DNA of 64,000 nucleotides from FEN-1297 sp963710735. GTDB taxonomy: Bacteria; Bacteroidota; Ignavibacteria; Ignavibacteriales; Ignavibacteriaceae. The position numbers and the translations under genes were made by a program. The number at the start of each line of letters is the position of its first letter. Positions within the stretch are counted from its first letter, which is position 1. A model generated the notes under the pieces. The model ran no database searches, was not told where the DNA came from, and was given only the letters and a program-made list of their open reading frames with translations. Of this stretch, positions 35,217 through 43,090 are shown one piece after another. The DNA is taken from assembly GCA_963710735.1 (NCBI GenBank), contig CAVQBN010000004.1, positions 457,121-521,120 on the forward strand, given 5' to 3'.

Positions 35217-35522
35217 ATGAAAACAAATGATGATAAAAAACGTGAGAGAATCTATACACACCACAAAACTATTTTAGATACAGAAAAATTGATCGATATG
35301 CTGCCCGGGTGGGACAAAAAAAAATTCAATGAAATATTAGAAGCTCTGAAACAAAAAGATGTTATTGAAATTACCGGCAATGAAGTTAAAATTTTCATTC
35401 TGCCTATTTCTGAAAAAGAATATAAAAATGTTTTGGATAATGAAACAATACATCAATCAATTTTTACTGCCGATGAATCAGAACTGCTTACATTACTTTC
35501 TATGCAAAGTACAGCCAGTTAA
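35217..35522 (+). CDS. Small helical protein, possibly winged-helix-like, unknown
   Basis: This is the only credible plus-strand gene in the window. The protein has 101 residues and the start follows TTAGGAA at normal spacing. Residues 20-60 (LIDMLPGWDKKKFNEILEAL, KQKDVIEITGNEVKIFI) look like a winged-helix pattern: helix, helix, beta wing. No family is recognised. It is transcribed away from the receiver-protein gene, with a 361-base shared upstream region, so the two may be controlled together. Confidence 0.5.
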   Translation: MKTNDDKKRERIYTHHKTILDTEKLIDMLPGWDKKKFNEILEALKQKDVIEITGNEVKIFILPISEKEYKNVLDNETIHQSIFTADESELLTLLSMQSTAS

Positions 35523-35808
35523 TATATATGACTAATACCTTTCCTATATAGAAATTACAGTATTAATTTCATTCGTAATTTCAGAAACAAAACTCTGGAA
35601 ATAAAAAATGAAAATAATTTTGATATCTGAAATAAGCCAAAGTAGTTTTTAAATACCTTAACCGACTTTAAATTTCCACTTGTAATAGTTTTAGTTTTAT
35701 AAGCACTTTAAATTGTTGGGGACATTTAATTATTCTGATTTCCCTTCTTTCATTTTAAGATAATCAAAAGTAATCAATTTAATTTTTAGTCTTTGGATTT
35801 TAAAAAAA

Positions 35809-35892
35809 GTGCGAATACCCGGAAATATCCGCACGCTAATGCGGGCGGAGGCGGAATCGACTTAAGAAATCCTCTTCTTGATAATCTCCGCC
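35809..35892 (-). other. tRNA-like relic with duplicated tRNA-Phe flank
   Basis: The plus-strand stretch GTGCGAATACCCGG at 35811-35824 and its surroundings match the terminator beyond tRNA-Phe at 37383-37414. Both are followed by a similar GCGGGCGGAG / GTGGGCAGAG block. At 35844-35892 the minus strand can form a perfect seven-pair acceptor-like stem (GGCGGAG with CTCCGCC). It encloses only 35 bases, with a T-arm-like GTCGATTCCGC near its 3' side. Full D and anticodon arms are absent. It is best explained as a degraded copy of a tRNA gene with its terminator. Confidence 0.5.
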
Positions 35893-35946
35893 ACAAGCAT
35901 TTAAGAAGTATAGATTTGATGAATTACATAAATACACCAAATAATT

Positions 35947-35980
35947 AAAAAGCCCGCCGACATAAAATGCCGGCCGGCTT
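35947..35980 (-). terminator. Terminator of the 36009-36794 gene
   Basis: On the minus strand AGCCGGCCGGCA and TGTCGGCGGGCT pair over 12 positions with one mismatch and one G-U, and TTTTTAATT follows. It lies about 29 bases after the stop codon. Confidence 0.8.
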
Positions 35981-36008
35981 GAGAATACTATATTTATTAA
36001 TTACTAAA

Positions 36009-36794
36009 TTATTTTGCTATATAGTCTAAATCTGGTCTTGGCCTGCCTGTATAATCTTTCATGCTGATTAAGTACTGTGAAATTTCCTTATAAAGTTTAC
36101 CTTCTTCTTTTTTCATTTCTTCGCTTTTTTCAGTATCATTTTTATAATAATCAACGGCATTTTTTGCATAGTCAAAAACTATTATTTCATTATTATCGCC
36201 GCCTATTCCCATCAGATAAATATCATATGCATCCGGAAAATTATTTTTTTCATAAACAGATTTCCATTCTTTTAATATTTTCATTACTTCTTTTCTTTTT
36301 TCAAGTTTATAATGAATAAATGACCAATGCACAAATCCTGCTTTATCAAGTGTTATCCTTGGTGTTTTAGGCAAATAGGACAACCCAGTTGACCGTTGAA
36401 TTACAAATTCTTTAGTTGATTCTATACTTGCATTATTTTCATCCATAAGGGTTGAGAATTTATCCTTGTTTATTTTTTTCATTGCATTCTGAAATTCTCC
36501 GGGCATAGAGTCAATAGCAGCATAGTCTGCAATCGGACTAACATAATAAAAATGCATATCATTTCGCTGGAAAGCATAAAAAGTTAAAGCCAATCCCCCT
36601 TCGTGCATCATTGCGGACCAATCTTTTGATGTTTTTATGTACTGTGAAATCATATCGATTTTTGCAGTCTCTTCATGCACTAACCATAGTTGGTCTTTTG
36701 GTGCATCTTGTGCCATTACAGAATTGCCCATAAATATGGTAATAATGGCAATTAACAGTAATCCAATGAATGTTTGTGTAAAGTTTTTTAACAT
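36009..36794 (-). CDS. Secreted protein of unknown function
   Basis: The start is ATG at 36794, with GGAG five bases ahead; the codon two residues upstream is GTG. Of 261 residues, a signal peptide ends at NSVMAQDAP. The mature chain is mixed alpha/beta, with aromatic strands (ALTFYAFQRNDMHFYYVSPI, AGFVHWSFIHYKLEKRKEV, PDAYDIYLMGIGGDNNEIIVF). The layout suggests two ferredoxin-like (dimeric alpha-beta barrel) repeats, but no family is recognised. It stands alone with its own terminator, between the tRNA relic and tRNA-Phe. Confidence 0.6.
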   Translation of the reverse strand: MLKNFTQTFIGLLLIAIITIFMGNSVMAQDAPKDQLWLVHEETAKIDMISQYIKTSKDWSAMMHEGGLALTFYAFQRNDMHFYYVSPIADYAAIDSMPGEFQNAMKKINKDKFSTLMDENNASIESTKEFVIQRSTGLSYLPKTPRITLDKAGFVHWSFIHYKLEKRKEVMKILKEWKSVYEKNNFPDAYDIYLMGIGGDNNEIIVFDYAKNAVDYYKNDTEKSEEMKKEEGKLYKEISQYLISMKDYTGRPRPDLDYIAK

Positions 36795-36800
36795 ACCCAC

Positions 36801-37382
36801 TCCTTTATATTAAGTTATTAATAAGATACTACATTTAATTATCCGCAAATTTGAAATATCACTTCAGATAAAATGATTGAATACTGCCTATAACCGCAGT
36901 ATTTAAAATTCTTCTATGTCAGGATAAGATGAATGAATTTGGACCGAATGGAATCCGCTTTATTATAAAAGTCTATAAGTACGATGAATAATACATTATT
37001 GATTTAATAATGTCAATAAAAAAAAATTCCAATCATGGAATTTCATTAGTTTAATTGACCAAAGCAGAAAAGCGGGAAAATTATGCCAACTAGTTATGAC
37101 ATTAAATTATCTATAATTTATTTCCAAATTTATATAATATTGAATTAGCAGAAATATTAAGAACAGTTGGAATGAAAATGAGATTGAAATATTAAATTAG
37201 ATTAATTGGTTTGGAAGTCTCCAACTGCCTTGAATTTTTCGGTTGGATTGGTTAGTGTTAAAGCTCTTTGAAAGGATGTAAGTAACTATAAAATTGATTA
37301 CTTAATTGATTACTCATACTCTATTTTAAAGTAATCAAATAGCCATCAAATTGGTTATCAGTCTTTAGGTTTAAAATAAAAA
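36801..37382. other. Gene-free AT-rich gap
   Basis: No open frame with a ribosome site and no strong hairpin is seen. Promoter sequences for the 36794 gene must lie in the left part. Bases near 37325-37382 resemble the flank of the tRNA relic near 35755-35810: both contain AAAGTAATCAA and AGTCTTT-GG-TTTAAA blocks. Confidence 0.5.
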
Positions 37383-37408
37383 GTGCGAATACCCGGTAAT
37401 ATTCGCAC
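37383..37408 (-). terminator. Terminator of tRNA-Phe
   Basis: GTGCGAAT pairs with ATTCGCAC around ACCCGGTAAT (plus strand). On the minus strand it is followed by TTTTTATTTT. It lies seven bases after the tRNA 3' end. Confidence 0.8.
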
Positions 37409-37415
37409 ACTAACG

Positions 37416-37488
37416 TGGGCAGAGAGGGAATTGAACCCCCGACACAAGGATTTTCAGTCCTTTGCTCTACCGACTGAGCTATCTGCCC
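37416..37488 (-). tRNA. tRNA-Phe (GAA)
   Basis: On the minus strand the acceptor GGGCAGA pairs with TCTGCCC. The D-arm is GCTC-AGTCGGTA-GAGC. The anticodon arm AGGACTGAAAATCCT gives anticodon GAA, and the T-arm is GGGGGTTCAATTCCCT with the T-loop TTCAA. The discriminator base is A and CCA is not encoded. Length is 73 bases. Confidence 0.97.
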
Positions 37489-37574
37489 TTCAAAAAATCG
37501 AACCCAAAAATAAAGATTTTTCTGTTAATCTCAAAAATATTTTTGATATATACTAATTAGCTTTTCGAGCCGCT

Positions 37575-38508
37575 TCACATTACTAATGCCATTATCGCTT
37601 TTTGTGTATGAAGCCTGTTTTCGGCTTCATCAAAAACAACAGAGTTAGATGAATCAACGACTTCGTTTACCACTTCATCTCCTCTATGCGCAGGAAGGCA
37701 ATGCATAAATAAATAATCACCTTTGGCATTCTTTATTAATGCGGGATTAACCTGGTACTTCTTAAATATCTTTTTTCTTTCCTCGGCTTCTTTTTCCTGT
37801 CCCATGCTTGCCCAAACATCGGTATAAATTATATCGGCATCCTTTACTGCTTTAACAGGATCTTCAACTACTTCAACTTTACTCCCCATATATTTTGCAT
37901 TGTTTAATGCGTTATCTACAAATTGTTTTTGCGGTTCATATCCTTTGGGAGAAGCGATTGAAATATCCATCCCTACTTTCGAGCAGCCGTGAAGCAGCGA
38001 ATGTGCCATATTGTTTCCGTCTCCTACGTAAGCAAGTTTTAATCCTCTTAGGATTTTTTTCTTTTCAAGGATTGTAAATAAATCCGTAAGCACCTGGCAA
38101 GGATGAAGCAGATCAGTTAAACCATTAATGATCGGGATTGATCCGTATTTTGCAAGATCAACAACATCTTGATGATCGAATGTCCTAATCATTATTCCGC
38201 TTAAAAAACGTGAAAGGACTTTTGCAGTATCGGGTATACTTTCGCTTCGTTTTAGCTGTAAATCGTTTGGGCCGAAGTACATTCCTATTCCGCCTAACTG
38301 ATAGATTCCAACTTCAAATGAAACACGTGTTCTCGTAGAAGGCTTGGAAAAGATCATTCCCAAGTGTTTTGCCTTCTAACAATCTATGCGGTTCGCTTGT
38401 TAATTGTTTTAATTTTAATGAAGCACTCAGTTCAAAGATTTGATAAATTTCTTCATGAGATAGATCGTTAATTGAAACAAGACTTTTCCCCTTCATATTA
38501 ACTGACAT
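37575..38508 (-). CDS. argF: Ornithine carbamoyltransferase (one frame break)
   Basis: Two frames join at about 38357, where a GGG in CTTGGGAATG has one base too many. Reading CTT GGA ATG restores KTLGMIFSKPSTRTRVSFEVG, the carbamoyl-phosphate site (STRTR). Other family motifs are LLHPCQVLTDLFT (HPCQ), YVGDGNNMAHSL (ornithine domain) and FMHCLPAHRGDEV (HCLPA). The protein has about 310 residues, the family length. It makes citrulline from ornithine and carbamoyl phosphate in arginine synthesis. The single indel is likely a sequencing error. It is downstream of the cyclic-diphosphoglycerate-synthetase-like gene, but a terminator separates the two. Confidence 0.93.
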
Positions 38509-38601
38509 ATTTTACCTTCAAATTTAAATTGATTTGTTAATGAAATTTATAAAGTTTTTAACACGATACAAAAGAATTGATTATATGAAAAACAATTTCA
38601 A

Positions 38602-38658
38602 GAAAAAAAATTCGCCGGCTATAAAATAAATGAATATTTATTCCTAATTACCGGCGAA
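38602..38658 (-). terminator. Terminator of the cyclic-DPG-synthetase-like gene
   Basis: On the minus strand TTCGCCGG and CCGGCGAA form an eight-pair stem. The enclosed sequence can pair further (AATAAAT with ATTTATT). It is followed by eight T residues. Confidence 0.85.
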
Positions 38659-38681
38659 ATTTTCGTTAATTATTTTTGAGA

Positions 38682-40001
38682 TTAAATAATCCCCTTCTCT
38701 TTCAATATACTTTTTACCGTTACTGCACCTATTTCCTGAAGTTCATACTTAACTCGAACTGTTGGTTTATTGATCTTCAAAATACGGCCAAGATCAATTG
38801 GTGTACCTATTACAACAGATTCACAGTCCGTATTGTTAATAGTAACTTCAAGATCTTTAATTTGAGCATCACCATATCCCATTGCTGGTAATAGAATACC
38901 AATCTTGGGATATTTTTTGTACGTATCGCTGATTGAATTAACTGTAAATGGTCTCGGGTCAACAATTTGTGAAGCACCGTAATTCCATGCAGCAATCATT
39001 CCCGCTCCATATTCCATTTCTCCGTGTGTAAGTGTCGGGCCGTCTTCAACAACTAAAACTTTTTTACCGGTAATTAATTCAGGATGATCGACAAACAATG
39101 GCGAAGCTGCTTCAATTACTTTTGCATTTGGATTTACAATTCTAATATTATCGCGAATGATCTTCAGATTTTTGGGTTCCGCTGAGTCAATCTTATTTAT
39201 AATGATTGCATCTGCAATTCTTAATGAAGTATTACCGGGGAAATAAGTCATCTCATGACCGGCTCTGTGAGGATCTGCAACCGTAAAAACAACATCAGAT
39301 TTATAAAACGGAATATCGTTATTACCGCCGTCCCAGATAATTATATCGGCTTCTTTTTCAGCTTCTCTCAAAATAGCTTCGTAATCTACTCCCGCATATA
39401 TGATGCTGCCCATAACAATATGCGGTTCGTATTCTTCCATTTCTTCAATAGTACATTTATATTTTTTTAGATCATCAAGTGTTGCATAGCGCTGAACTTT
39501 TTGTTTTACAAGATCACCGTAAGGCATAGGGTGTCTAATTGAAACAACTTTCTTTCCGGCATCTCGAAGCACCTGTACTACTTTCCTGGAAGTTTGAGAT
39601 TTTCCGGAACCGGTTCTTACTGCGATAACCGATACAACCGGTTTAGTACTTTTTATCATTGTTTCATCGTTACCTAAAAGTCTGAATGAAACTCCTGCAG
39701 CATTTACTATGGATGCTTTAGTCATAACATAATTAAACGGAACATCAGAGTAAGAGAAAACAACTTCGTCAACCTTTAATTCTTTAATTAGACTGACAAG
39801 GTTCTTTTCATCATATATCTTTATTCCTTTTGGATATAATTTACCTGCTAATTCAGGCGGATAACTTCTTCCATCAATATTAGGAATTTGAGTTGCTGTA
39901 AAAGCTGTTACATTATAATCCTCATTATCACGGAAATACACATTAAAGTTATGAAAGTCTCTGCCTGCGGCTCCCATGATTAGGACATTCTTTCGGGACA
40001 T
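38682..40001 (-). CDS. Cyclic 2,3-diphosphoglycerate synthetase-like GTPase
   Basis: The start is ATG at 40001, which follows GGAAGGGG. The protein has 439 residues. The N-terminus (MSRKNVLIMGAAGRDFHNFN) and FRLLGNDETMIKSTKPVVSV are typical of the family. The P-loop-like AVRTGSGKSQTSRKV begins the nucleotide-binding domain. Further motifs are IIWDGGNNDIPFYKSD, ADPHRAGHE and ADAIIINKID. The family is named after an archaeal enzyme making cyclic 2,3-diphosphoglycerate. In bacteria the true reaction is unproven. It commonly neighbours ornithine carbamoyltransferase or carbamate kinase, as here, which suggests a link to carbamoyl-phosphate or arginine metabolism. Confidence 0.85.
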   Translation of the reverse strand: MSRKNVLIMGAAGRDFHNFNVYFRDNEDYNVTAFTATQIPNIDGRSYPPELAGKLYPKGIKIYDEKNLVSLIKELKVDEVVFSYSDVPFNYVMTKASIVNAAGVSFRLLGNDETMIKSTKPVVSVIAVRTGSGKSQTSRKVVQVLRDAGKKVVSIRHPMPYGDLVKQKVQRYATLDDLKKYKCTIEEMEEYEPHIVMGSIIYAGVDYEAILREAEKEADIIIWDGGNNDIPFYKSDVVFTVADPHRAGHEMTYFPGNTSLRIADAIIINKIDSAEPKNLKIIRDNIRIVNPNAKVIEAASPLFVDHPELITGKKVLVVEDGPTLTHGEMEYGAGMIAAWNYGASQIVDPRPFTVNSISDTYKKYPKIGILLPAMGYGDAQIKDLEVTINNTDCESVVIGTPIDLGRILKINKPTVRVKYELQEIGAVTVKSILKEKGII

Positions 40002-40188
40002 AAAGTACCCCTTCCTATTTTTGTTCAACATTTTGTGTTTTAGAATCAATTCCGGTTATATCGTATATAACCATTATTAATTTGTATTTTTATAATATAA
40101 AAGATAAAAAATAAGGGGATGAAAGTCTCCTGAAATCAACATGAGACATGAATAAAATATTTATGCAGTAAATTATTGGTTTTATAAA

Positions 40189-42021
40189 TTATTCAACTGT
40201 GACACTCTTCGCAAGATTTCTCGGCTGGTCAACATTCAAACCTTTCTTAACAGCAATATGATATGCCAATAACTGAAGAGGAATTACCGTTAAGATCGGC
40301 ATTAACATTCTTATTGTATCGGGAATTTTAATTGCAAAATCTACAAGCTTGTCGATTTTGTCATCATGCTCGCTTGCGACAGCTATAATACGGCCTTTGC
40401 GGGCTTTTATTTCCTCAATGTTGCTTACAATTTTATCGTATGTGGAATCTTTGGGAGCGATGAAAACCACCGGCATATTTTCATCAATCAAAGCGATCGG
40501 CCCATGCTTCATTTCGGCAGCTGGATATCCCTCCGCATGAATGTAAGAAATCTCTTTTAATTTTAATGCGCCTTCTAATGCAACTGGAAAATTATACCCT
40601 CTGCCTAAGTAGAGGAAATTTTTTGCATCTTTAAATTCAGAGGCAATTTGTTCTATTTGATCATTTAATTTTAAAATGCTTGATATCTTGTCAGGTATAG
40701 CTTTCAATTCTTCCGCTATATTTTTGCCGTCGATTAAACTCATATTTTTTTTGCGGGCAATTAAAAGTGTGATTAATGCTAAGACAACTAACTGTGAGGT
40801 AAACGCTTTTGTTGAAGCAACTCCTATCTCAGGCCCTGCGTGTGTATAGACACCAGCGGAACTTTCCCTTGCAATTGAACTGCCCACAACATTACAAATT
40901 CCTAATGATAAAACTCCGCGTAATTTTGCTTCCTTTAAAGCTGCCAATGTATCAGCAGTTTCGCCGCTTTGTGAAATAAAAAGTATTGCATCGTCCTTAT
41001 TAACAACAGGATTTCTATACCTGAATTCAGAAGCGTACTCAACTTCGGTAGGAATTCTTGTAAATTGTTCAAACATATATTCCCCTACAAGCCCGGAATG
41101 CCACGAAGTACCGCATGCGGAAATGATAATTCTTTTTGCATCCGAAAGTTGGTCTGCAACATTTTCCAGTCCCCCCAGCTTAGAAGTTCCTTTATCAAAT
41201 AATAACCTTCCTCGCATCGAATTACGAACCGATTCGGGCTGTTCCATTATTTCCTTCAGCATAAAATGAGCATAACCGCCTTTATCAATTTCCTCAAGGT
41301 TCATGCTTATTTCATGAACTTCTTTTTCGATTTCTTTATCCAGAATAGTCTTTGCAGTAAAGTGATCTTTATGAATTTCAGCAATTTCTCCGTCTTCCAT
41401 GTAAACAATTTGCTTTGTATGTGCAAGAATAGCCGAAACATCAGAAGCAACAAAATTTTCGTTTTCGCCTATCCCTAAAACCAAAGGCGAACCTTTTCTC
41501 GCAGCAACTATTTTATCAGGTTCCTTTTGATAGATTACTGCAAGACCGTATGTACCTTCAACTTCACTTAATGCCAGTTGAACAGATTTAAATAAAGAAT
41601 GCCCTTTGACTAGGAAACTGTCAATTAAATGCGGAAGTATTTCAGAATCCGTTTCGCTTACAAATTTATAACCTAACTTTTGCAGGCCTATTTTTAGTGT
41701 CTGATAATTTTCTATAATGCCGTTATGAATTACAAATAAGTCCTTTGAAGAATTAAAGTGAGGGTGTGCGTTTATTTCATTCGGTATACCATGAGTGGCC
41801 CATCTAGTATGACCGATACCGAGAGGTCCGGTAAGATTCATTTTTTCAATTTTATTTTCTAATAAAGAAACTTTGCCTTTGTTCTTAACTACTTGAGAAT
41901 GATTATTAAGAATTATCCCGATACCTGCTGAATCATATCCTCTATACTCTAATCTTTTCAATCCGTTAATAAGAATCGGAACACAATTTTTTTCGCCAAT
42001 GTAGCCTATGATTCCGCACAT
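40189..42021 (-). CDS. glmS: Glutamine-fructose-6-phosphate aminotransferase
   Basis: The start must be ATG at 42021 so that Cys is residue 2 (MCGIIGYIGEKN), exposed as the N-terminal nucleophile; a GAGG site supports it. The protein has 610 residues, the family length. The glutaminase domain includes RWATHG and the EGTYGLAVI segment. Two SIS sugar-isomerase domains follow (SACGTSWHSGLV, SQSGETADTLAAL, then LGRGYNFPVALEGALKLKE and HGPIALI). The C-terminus is DQPRNLAKSVTVE. It makes glucosamine-6-phosphate, the first step to UDP-GlcNAc for the wall and for the polysaccharide genes at 51-63 kb. No glmS ribozyme is seen. Confidence 0.97.
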   Translation of the reverse strand: MCGIIGYIGEKNCVPILINGLKRLEYRGYDSAGIGIILNNHSQVVKNKGKVSLLENKIEKMNLTGPLGIGHTRWATHGIPNEINAHPHFNSSKDLFVIHNGIIENYQTLKIGLQKLGYKFVSETDSEILPHLIDSFLVKGHSLFKSVQLALSEVEGTYGLAVIYQKEPDKIVAARKGSPLVLGIGENENFVASDVSAILAHTKQIVYMEDGEIAEIHKDHFTAKTILDKEIEKEVHEISMNLEEIDKGGYAHFMLKEIMEQPESVRNSMRGRLLFDKGTSKLGGLENVADQLSDAKRIIISACGTSWHSGLVGEYMFEQFTRIPTEVEYASEFRYRNPVVNKDDAILFISQSGETADTLAALKEAKLRGVLSLGICNVVGSSIARESSAGVYTHAGPEIGVASTKAFTSQLVVLALITLLIARKKNMSLIDGKNIAEELKAIPDKISSILKLNDQIEQIASEFKDAKNFLYLGRGYNFPVALEGALKLKEISYIHAEGYPAAEMKHGPIALIDENMPVVFIAPKDSTYDKIVSNIEEIKARKGRIIAVASEHDDKIDKLVDFAIKIPDTIRMLMPILTVIPLQLLAYHIAVKKGLNVDQPRNLAKSVTVE

Positions 42022-42178
42022 CGAAGCCTCACTGTTGTTATTCAAATAAATGTTTCAATGATATATTAATTATAATCATATTAATCATAATTACAAATCA
42101 AAAGTTCTATAGTTCATATTAGAATATCTATCCGCAAGAATAACTTCGCCTTTAAAGCAAAGGGAAACTTTTTAACTA

Positions 42179-42362
42179 ACACCCTTTAGGGTGAAGAGAA
42201 ACTTTATAACCACACCCTTTAGGGTGAAGAGAAACTTTATAACCACGCCCTTTAGGGTGAAAAGACACTTTATAACCACACCCTTTAGGGTGAAGAGACA
42301 CTTTATAACTGACACCCTTTAGAGTGAAAAGAAACTTTATAACCACACCCTTTAGGGTGTGG
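42179..42362. repeat. Tandem palindromic repeat array (about 33-bp units), left side of RAYT element
   Basis: Five full units plus one terminal half-unit repeat at about 33 bases. Each starts with the palindrome CACCCTTTAGGGTG and continues GAAGAGAAACTTTATAACC. Units 3 to 5 carry single-base changes. A partial unit (GGGAAACTTTTTAACTA) precedes at 42162-42178. The last unit ends in the fuller palindrome ACACCCTTTAGGGTGT. Each unit can fold as a small hairpin. The same unit recurs at 42960-43044. Confidence 0.9.
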
Positions 42363-42386
42363 AACAGAATAAAAATAGAAAGGGCT

Positions 42387-42818
42387 TTAGCCCAAATATT
42401 TAAAACCATACTTTTTCATAAATTCATCATATTCTTCTGAATAATTCTTTTTCCTATGATGTTCTACTTGTTTCTTAATATAATTTCTTATTTTATTTAT
42501 TTGCGACTCACTAACCGACGCTGCAAAATATTCATCTGCCCATTCAAACTTCATTTCGGTTATTTTATTCTTATTTATCCAGTAAGATGACTCGCCTTTT
42601 ATTAAATTAATAATCTTGGCAACGTTCTGTTCAGTACCGAGAGAAATTAAACAATGTAAATGTTCTTTATAACCTCCAATTGTATCTATAAAAATTCCCT
42701 TCATCTTTGCATTTTCTAATATATGATCAATCACTTTATTCCTAACATTATCAGTAATATATTTTTCTCTGTTTTTAGTACCAAAAACAACATGCAGCCA
42801 GATTCTTACATATGGCAT
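42387..42818 (-). CDS. REP-associated tyrosine (IS200-like, Y1/HUH) transposase
   Basis: The protein has 143 residues, the size of small IS200/RAYT enzymes. It begins MPYVRIWLHVVFGTKNRE. The metal-binding HUH motif is GYKEHLHCLISL. The presumed catalytic Tyr is in KIRNYIKKQVEHH, and WADEYFAASVSES is a typical block. The start follows GGGAGG. The TAA stop lies exactly at the centre of the palindrome GGGCTAAAGCCC (minus strand). Such enzymes nick and move single-stranded DNA at REP hairpins. Confidence 0.9.
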   Translation of the reverse strand: MPYVRIWLHVVFGTKNREKYITDNVRNKVIDHILENAKMKGIFIDTIGGYKEHLHCLISLGTEQNVAKIINLIKGESSYWINKNKITEMKFEWADEYFAASVSESQINKIRNYIKKQVEHHRKKNYSEEYDEFMKKYGFKYLG

Positions 42819-42959
42819 CTAATACCTCCCTTTTTTATTTGGGCTAAAGCCCAGTTTGTATTTATTTGCCAAATTCCGTCCTAAAGGACGGAGTCAATGA
42901 AACATTGATTAAATATCCTTCTTGACAATTAAAGTTTTTTTATTAACTCCGCACATATC

Positions 42960-43044
42960 TTCGACCTTCAGGGTGAAGAGAAACTTTATAACCACACCAT
43001 CAAGGGTGAAAAGAAACCTTATAACCACACCCTTTAGGGTGTGG
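42960..43044. repeat. Right-side copies of the palindromic repeat
   Basis: Two to three units of the same family as 42179-42362: a decayed unit from 42960 with TTCAGGGTGAAGAGAAACTT, one with CACCATCAAGGGTG, and a final ACACCCTTTAGGGTGT. The decay here is greater than in the left array. Confidence 0.8.
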
Positions 43045-43090
43045 AATAGAATAAAAATAAAAAGGGCTTTAGCCCAATAAATATTTACTT

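Larger units (their letters stand above)
42344..43078 (-). mobile_element. REP-RAYT element
   Basis: A transposase gene (42387-42818) is bounded by palindromes GGGCTTTAGCCC at 42382-42393 and GGGCTAAAGCCC at 42841-42852. A second palindrome CCGTCCTAAAGGACGG is at 42876-42891. A block of about 52 bases (palindrome ACACCCTTTAGGGTGT, then GGAA-AGAATAAAAAT, then GGGCTTTAGCCC) occurs at 42346-42396 and again at 43027-43078 in the same orientation. This is the arrangement of REP-associated tyrosine transposases and their REPs. Confidence 0.75.

Noticed and set aside
36921..36965. Possible AAAGGGA box upstream of the 36009-36794 gene
   Set aside because: GATGAATGAATTTGGACC is loosely similar, but half-sites and spacing are not kept.
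40105..40135. Possible AAAGGGA box upstream of the cyclic-DPG-synthetase-like gene
   Set aside because: GGGGATGAAAGTCTCCTG resembles only the first half-site; no second half-site at 11 bases and no tail.
42022..42160. glmS ribozyme or riboswitch
   Set aside because: The leader is short and AT-rich, without the conserved ribozyme core; this gene carries none as far as can be seen.
42179..42362. CRISPR-like array
   Set aside because: Units are contiguous with no unique spacers, and the core is a short palindrome next to a RAYT gene.
42176..42409. Coding region with repeated Lys-Gly-Cys-Gly-Tyr units
   Set aside because: The frame is open only because the 33-base repeat is a multiple of three; there is no ribosome site and it overlaps the transposase end.
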